DNA from: Pseudomonas sp. MIACH
GTDB lineage: Bacteria; Pseudomonadota; Gammaproteobacteria; Pseudomonadales; Pseudomonadaceae
DNA: 64,000 nt
Direction: 5' to 3'
Assembly: GCF_001269925.1 (NCBI RefSeq)
Contig: NZ_LHVO01000028.1
Span: forward strand, 62,001-126,000
The position numbers and the translations under genes were made by a program. A model generated the notes under the pieces. That model did not search any database and was not told where the DNA came from. It saw nothing but the letters and a program-made list of their open reading frames with translations. Positions 61,936-64,000 of this stretch are shown piece by piece; within the stretch, counting starts at the first letter, position 1; every line of letters begins with the position of its first letter.

Positions 61936-62662
61936 CCGAAGACCTAATAAAAGTCATAAAACACGCCCATTTGTCTGACGTTCTTCGCTACAATCTCCCC
62001 CCGATTATAAGGACGTCTCCTGATCGGGCCTCGCAACACCGTTAATGCCACGGCATTAACCCCCAAGAATCGCCCACAGAGAGCCGCCCACACAGATCGA
62101 GTGAAGCTGGCGCGCTTGCTGTTTCCTTTGCAAACACCCGCCTTTACCGAATCTGCCAGAGCTGCCATTGCGCTCGGCCACTTGAGTTGTTTGCCCGTTT
62201 TGCCGCGTGTCGGCAGAGGTTTGCGGGCCAGGTGCCAGGCCGCGGTAGCCCTTTTTTGAGGTTCACGTCTTCAAAAGAGCGTGAAAAAAACGGGTTTTCA
62301 CAACTTCACAAGAGTGTGGCGAGCAAATGAATAGTTTGGCGTTTGTACAAGCACCATCAGCGTCTGGAACAGCCCAACCACACAGGCCCGAGTACTCCGC
62401 AAACACCGGAGCTTGAGCCTGTCCGCTACGGATTGATTGCACTAATCGCACGCTTTGACCATAAGTCGAATTGCCACAGGCGCCCATGAATGCGTTCATA
62501 GGCAGATCAGGCTGGCAGGAAGCGTGTGCTGAAGTTGCAAAGAATTGCGAAACGGACATGGCGATCCTGGCCATGGGTAACCTGGGGCAACACGTGAACC
62601 GCCCCGTCACTCCTGGCAGCCATGCCGTCAATTTGGTGCTGCAGATTTTGGAGACGCGTTAA
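61936..62662. other. 727-bp region without a convincing gene, upstream of mqo
   Basis: Contains a 20-bp palindrome (62041-62060), -10-like TACAAT (61989-61994), a short hairpin GTGAAAA/TTTTCAC (62281-62301) and T/A-rich runs near 62250. Open frames exist on both strands (for example 62263-62631 minus) but lack codon bias or family resemblance. Most likely a long mqo leader with promoters, a small RNA, or remnants of a lost gene. Confidence 0.5.
62041..62060. promoter_or_regulatory. 20-bp palindrome GTTAATGCC-AC-GGCATTAAC
   Basis: Two 9-bp perfect arms separated by AC. Located about 50 bp after the TACAAT element and 600 bp before mqo. Shape fits a dimeric regulator site. Confidence 0.5.
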
Positions 62663-64000
62663 ATGGCGCATAACGAAGCAGTCGACGTAGTACTGGTAGG
62701 GGCCGGCATCATGAGTGCCACCCTGGCCGTACTGCTCAAGGAGCTCGACCCCGGCCTCAAGCTGGAAGTCGTTGAGCTGATGGATTCGGGTGCCGCGGAA
62801 AGTTCCAACCCGTGGAACAACGCCGGCACCGGCCACGCCGGGCTGTGTGAGCTGAACTACACGCCGCAGGCCGCCGATGGCTCCATCGACATCAAGAAAG
62901 CCGTGCACATCAACACCCAGTTCGAGGTGTCGAAGCAATTCTGGGCGTACCTGACCAAGAAAGGCACCTTTGGCTCGTCCAAATCCTTTATCAGCCCGGT
63001 GCCGCACCTGAGCTTCGTACAGGGCGAAAAAGGCGTGGACTTCCTCAGGAAGCGCTTTGAATCCCTCAGCCAGCACCATGCATTTTCGGACATGCACTAC
63101 ACCGAAGACCGCAACGAGATGGCCGAGTGGATGCCGTTGATGATGCCGGGCCGCCCGCTCGACGAAAAAATCGCTGCCACCCGCGTGATGAACGGCACCG
63201 ACGTCAACTTCGGCGCCCTGACCAACCAGTTGCTCACTCACCTGACCAGTTCACCGGACGCCCAGGTCAAGTACTGCAAGCGCGTGACCGGCCTCAAGCG
63301 TAACGGCGCGGGCTGGACTGTAAGCATCAAGGACGTCAACAGCGGTAACAGCCGCGAAGTGGATGCCAAGTTCGTGTTCCTCGGCGCCGGTGGTGCGGCC
63401 CTGCCGCTGCTGCAGGCCTCGGGCATCGAAGAGAGCAAGGGCTTTGGCGGTTTCCCGGTCAGCGGCCAGTGGCTGCGTTGCGACAACCCGGAAGTGGTCA
63501 AGCACCACCAGGCCAAGGTCTACAGCCAGGCCGCCGTGGGCTCGCCGCCGATGTCGGTGCCGCACCTGGACACCCGCGTAGTCGACGGCAAGAAATCCCT
63601 GCTGTTCGGGCCATACGCCGGTTTCACCACCAAGTTCCTCAAGCACGGCTCGTTCCTCGACCTGCCGCTGTCGGTTCGCGCCGGCAACATCGGCCCGATG
63701 CTGGCCGTGGCCCGCGACAACATGGACCTGACCAAGTACCTGGTCAGCGAAGTGATGCAATCGATGGAGCAGCGCCTGGAATCCCTGCGTCGTTTCTACC
63801 CGCAAGCGAAAGCCGAAGACTGGCGCCTGGAAGTGGCTGGCCAACGGGTACAGATCATCAAGAAAGACCCGAAGAAAGGCGGCGTGCTGCAATTTGGCAC
63901 CGAGCTGGTCGCGGCCAAAGACGGCTCGCTGGCGGCACTGCTGGGGGCATCCCCAGGCGCTTCGGTGACCGTTTCGATCATGCTGGAACTGATCGAGCGT
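62663..64000 (+). CDS. mqo: Malate:quinone oxidoreductase, 3' end beyond window
   Basis: FAD-dependent membrane-associated oxidoreductase passing electrons from malate to quinone in the TCA cycle, the pseudomonad alternative to NAD malate dehydrogenase. 446 codons seen of about 500. [22 protein letters not shown] (FAD-binding, as landmark), [18 protein letters not shown] and [12 protein letters not shown] are diagnostic. GGAG is 9 bp before the ATG at 62663. Runs off the right edge in frame. Confidence 0.96.
   Translation, partial: MAHNEAVDVVLVGAGIMSATLAVLLKELDPGLKLEVVELMDSGAAESSNPWNNAGTGHAGLCELNYTPQAADGSIDIKKAVHINTQFEVSKQFWAYLTKKGTFGSSKSFISPVPHLSFVQGEKGVDFLRKRFESLSQHHAFSDMHYTEDRNEMAEWMPLMMPGRPLDEKIAATRVMNGTDVNFGALTNQLLTHLTSSPDAQVKYCKRVTGLKRNGAGWTVSIKDVNSGNSREVDAKFVFLGAGGAALPLLQASGIEESKGFGGFPVSGQWLRCDNPEVVKHHQAKVYSQAAVGSPPMSVPHLDTRVVDGKKSLLFGPYAGFTTKFLKHGSFLDLPLSVRAGNIGPMLAVARDNMDLTKYLVSEVMQSMEQRLESLRRFYPQAKAEDWRLEVAGQRVQIIKKDPKKGGVLQFGTELVAAKDGSLAALLGASPGASVTVSIMLELIER

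Noticed and set aside
62018-62260. Open frame beginning after a stop with only a CTG start (LIGPRNTVNATALTPKN...)
   Set aside because: No ATG, GTG or TTG near the AAGGA motif and no family resemblance; kept only as a note in the gap finding.
62263-62631. 122-codon minus-strand ORF before mqo
   Set aside because: No ribosome site, no recognisable family, codon use unlike neighbours.
62471-62662. 63-codon plus-strand ORF ending just before mqo
   Set aside because: No good start signal; likely the mqo leader.

Overview
This window is chromosomal DNA from a fluorescent Pseudomonas, most likely the P. fluorescens group. The evidence is the high GC content and codon use, a complete dcw (division and cell wall) cluster in Pseudomonas order followed by rnpB, rsmI, lpoA, yraN and gmhA, a GI-type REP doublet (REPIN) as known from P. 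fluorescens, and typical pseudomonad genes such as an OprD porin, CheV, an RND pump with its own two-component system, and Mqo. I see no phage, insertion sequence, CRISPR array, tRNA or rRNA operon.

Layout. 1-4.6 kb: an efflux operon (outer-membrane factor, then an FUSC exporter cut by the left edge) with a divergent LysR regulator. 4.6-9.9 kb: mixed single genes (an AT-rich secreted protein, a 2-hydroxyacid dehydrogenase, cheV with an acetyltransferase, a YkgJ-type cysteine-cluster protein, a periplasmic binding protein, a small conserved protein). 10-16.4 kb: an RND efflux operon with response regulator and sensor kinase, behind an 18-bp palindrome. 16.4-16.7 kb: a palindrome, promoter and terminator that look like an unannotated small RNA or leader. 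16.7-19.6 kb: an OprD porin and a Cache-GGDEF diguanylate cyclase.

19.7-37.6 kb, minus strand: mraZ, rsmH, ftsL, ftsI, murE, murF, mraY, murD, ftsW, murG, murC, ddlB, ftsQ, ftsA, ftsZ, lpxC. Most junctions overlap or nearly touch. A strong sigma-70 promoter and three 10-bp-periodic boxes lie in front of mraZ. These genes make the UDP-MurNAc-pentapeptide and lipid II, flip and polymerise septal peptidoglycan, build the Z ring and commit lipid A synthesis. Then come rnpB (RNase P RNA), rsmI, and the plus-strand run lpoA-yraN-gmhA-BON lipoprotein, ending at a bidirectional terminator at 42.9 kb.

42.9-53.8 kb: an OmpA-like lipoprotein, an MBL-fold hydrolase, and a four-gene minus-strand block: an AlkK-like acyl-CoA ligase, a DUF1302 outer-membrane-type protein, a DUF1329 periplasmic protein and a MalT-like LuxR regulator. 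This block looks like an envelope uptake or processing route for a fatty-acyl substrate and is the least understood multi-gene unit here. A LysE exporter follows. 53.8-64 kb: a hydroxyacid dehydrogenase, rsmC, a yybP-ykoY manganese riboswitch controlling a GDT1/UPF0016 transporter, a minus-strand group (CPXCG protein, DUF2007 protein, SRAP/HMCES-like protein with altered active-site residues, M48 lipoprotein peptidase), a PlsB/PlsC-like acyltransferase with unusual HxxxxxD spacing, small membrane and lipoprotein genes, a 727-bp stretch with no convincing gene but a 20-bp palindrome, and mqo running off the right edge.

Most of the window is conserved core genome. The best leads for something new are the candidate small RNA at 16.44-16.63 kb, the DUF1302/DUF1329/CoA-ligase/LuxR block, the divergent SRAP protein and the gap before mqo. 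All functional statements rest on motifs, gene order and recall of families; no search was run.
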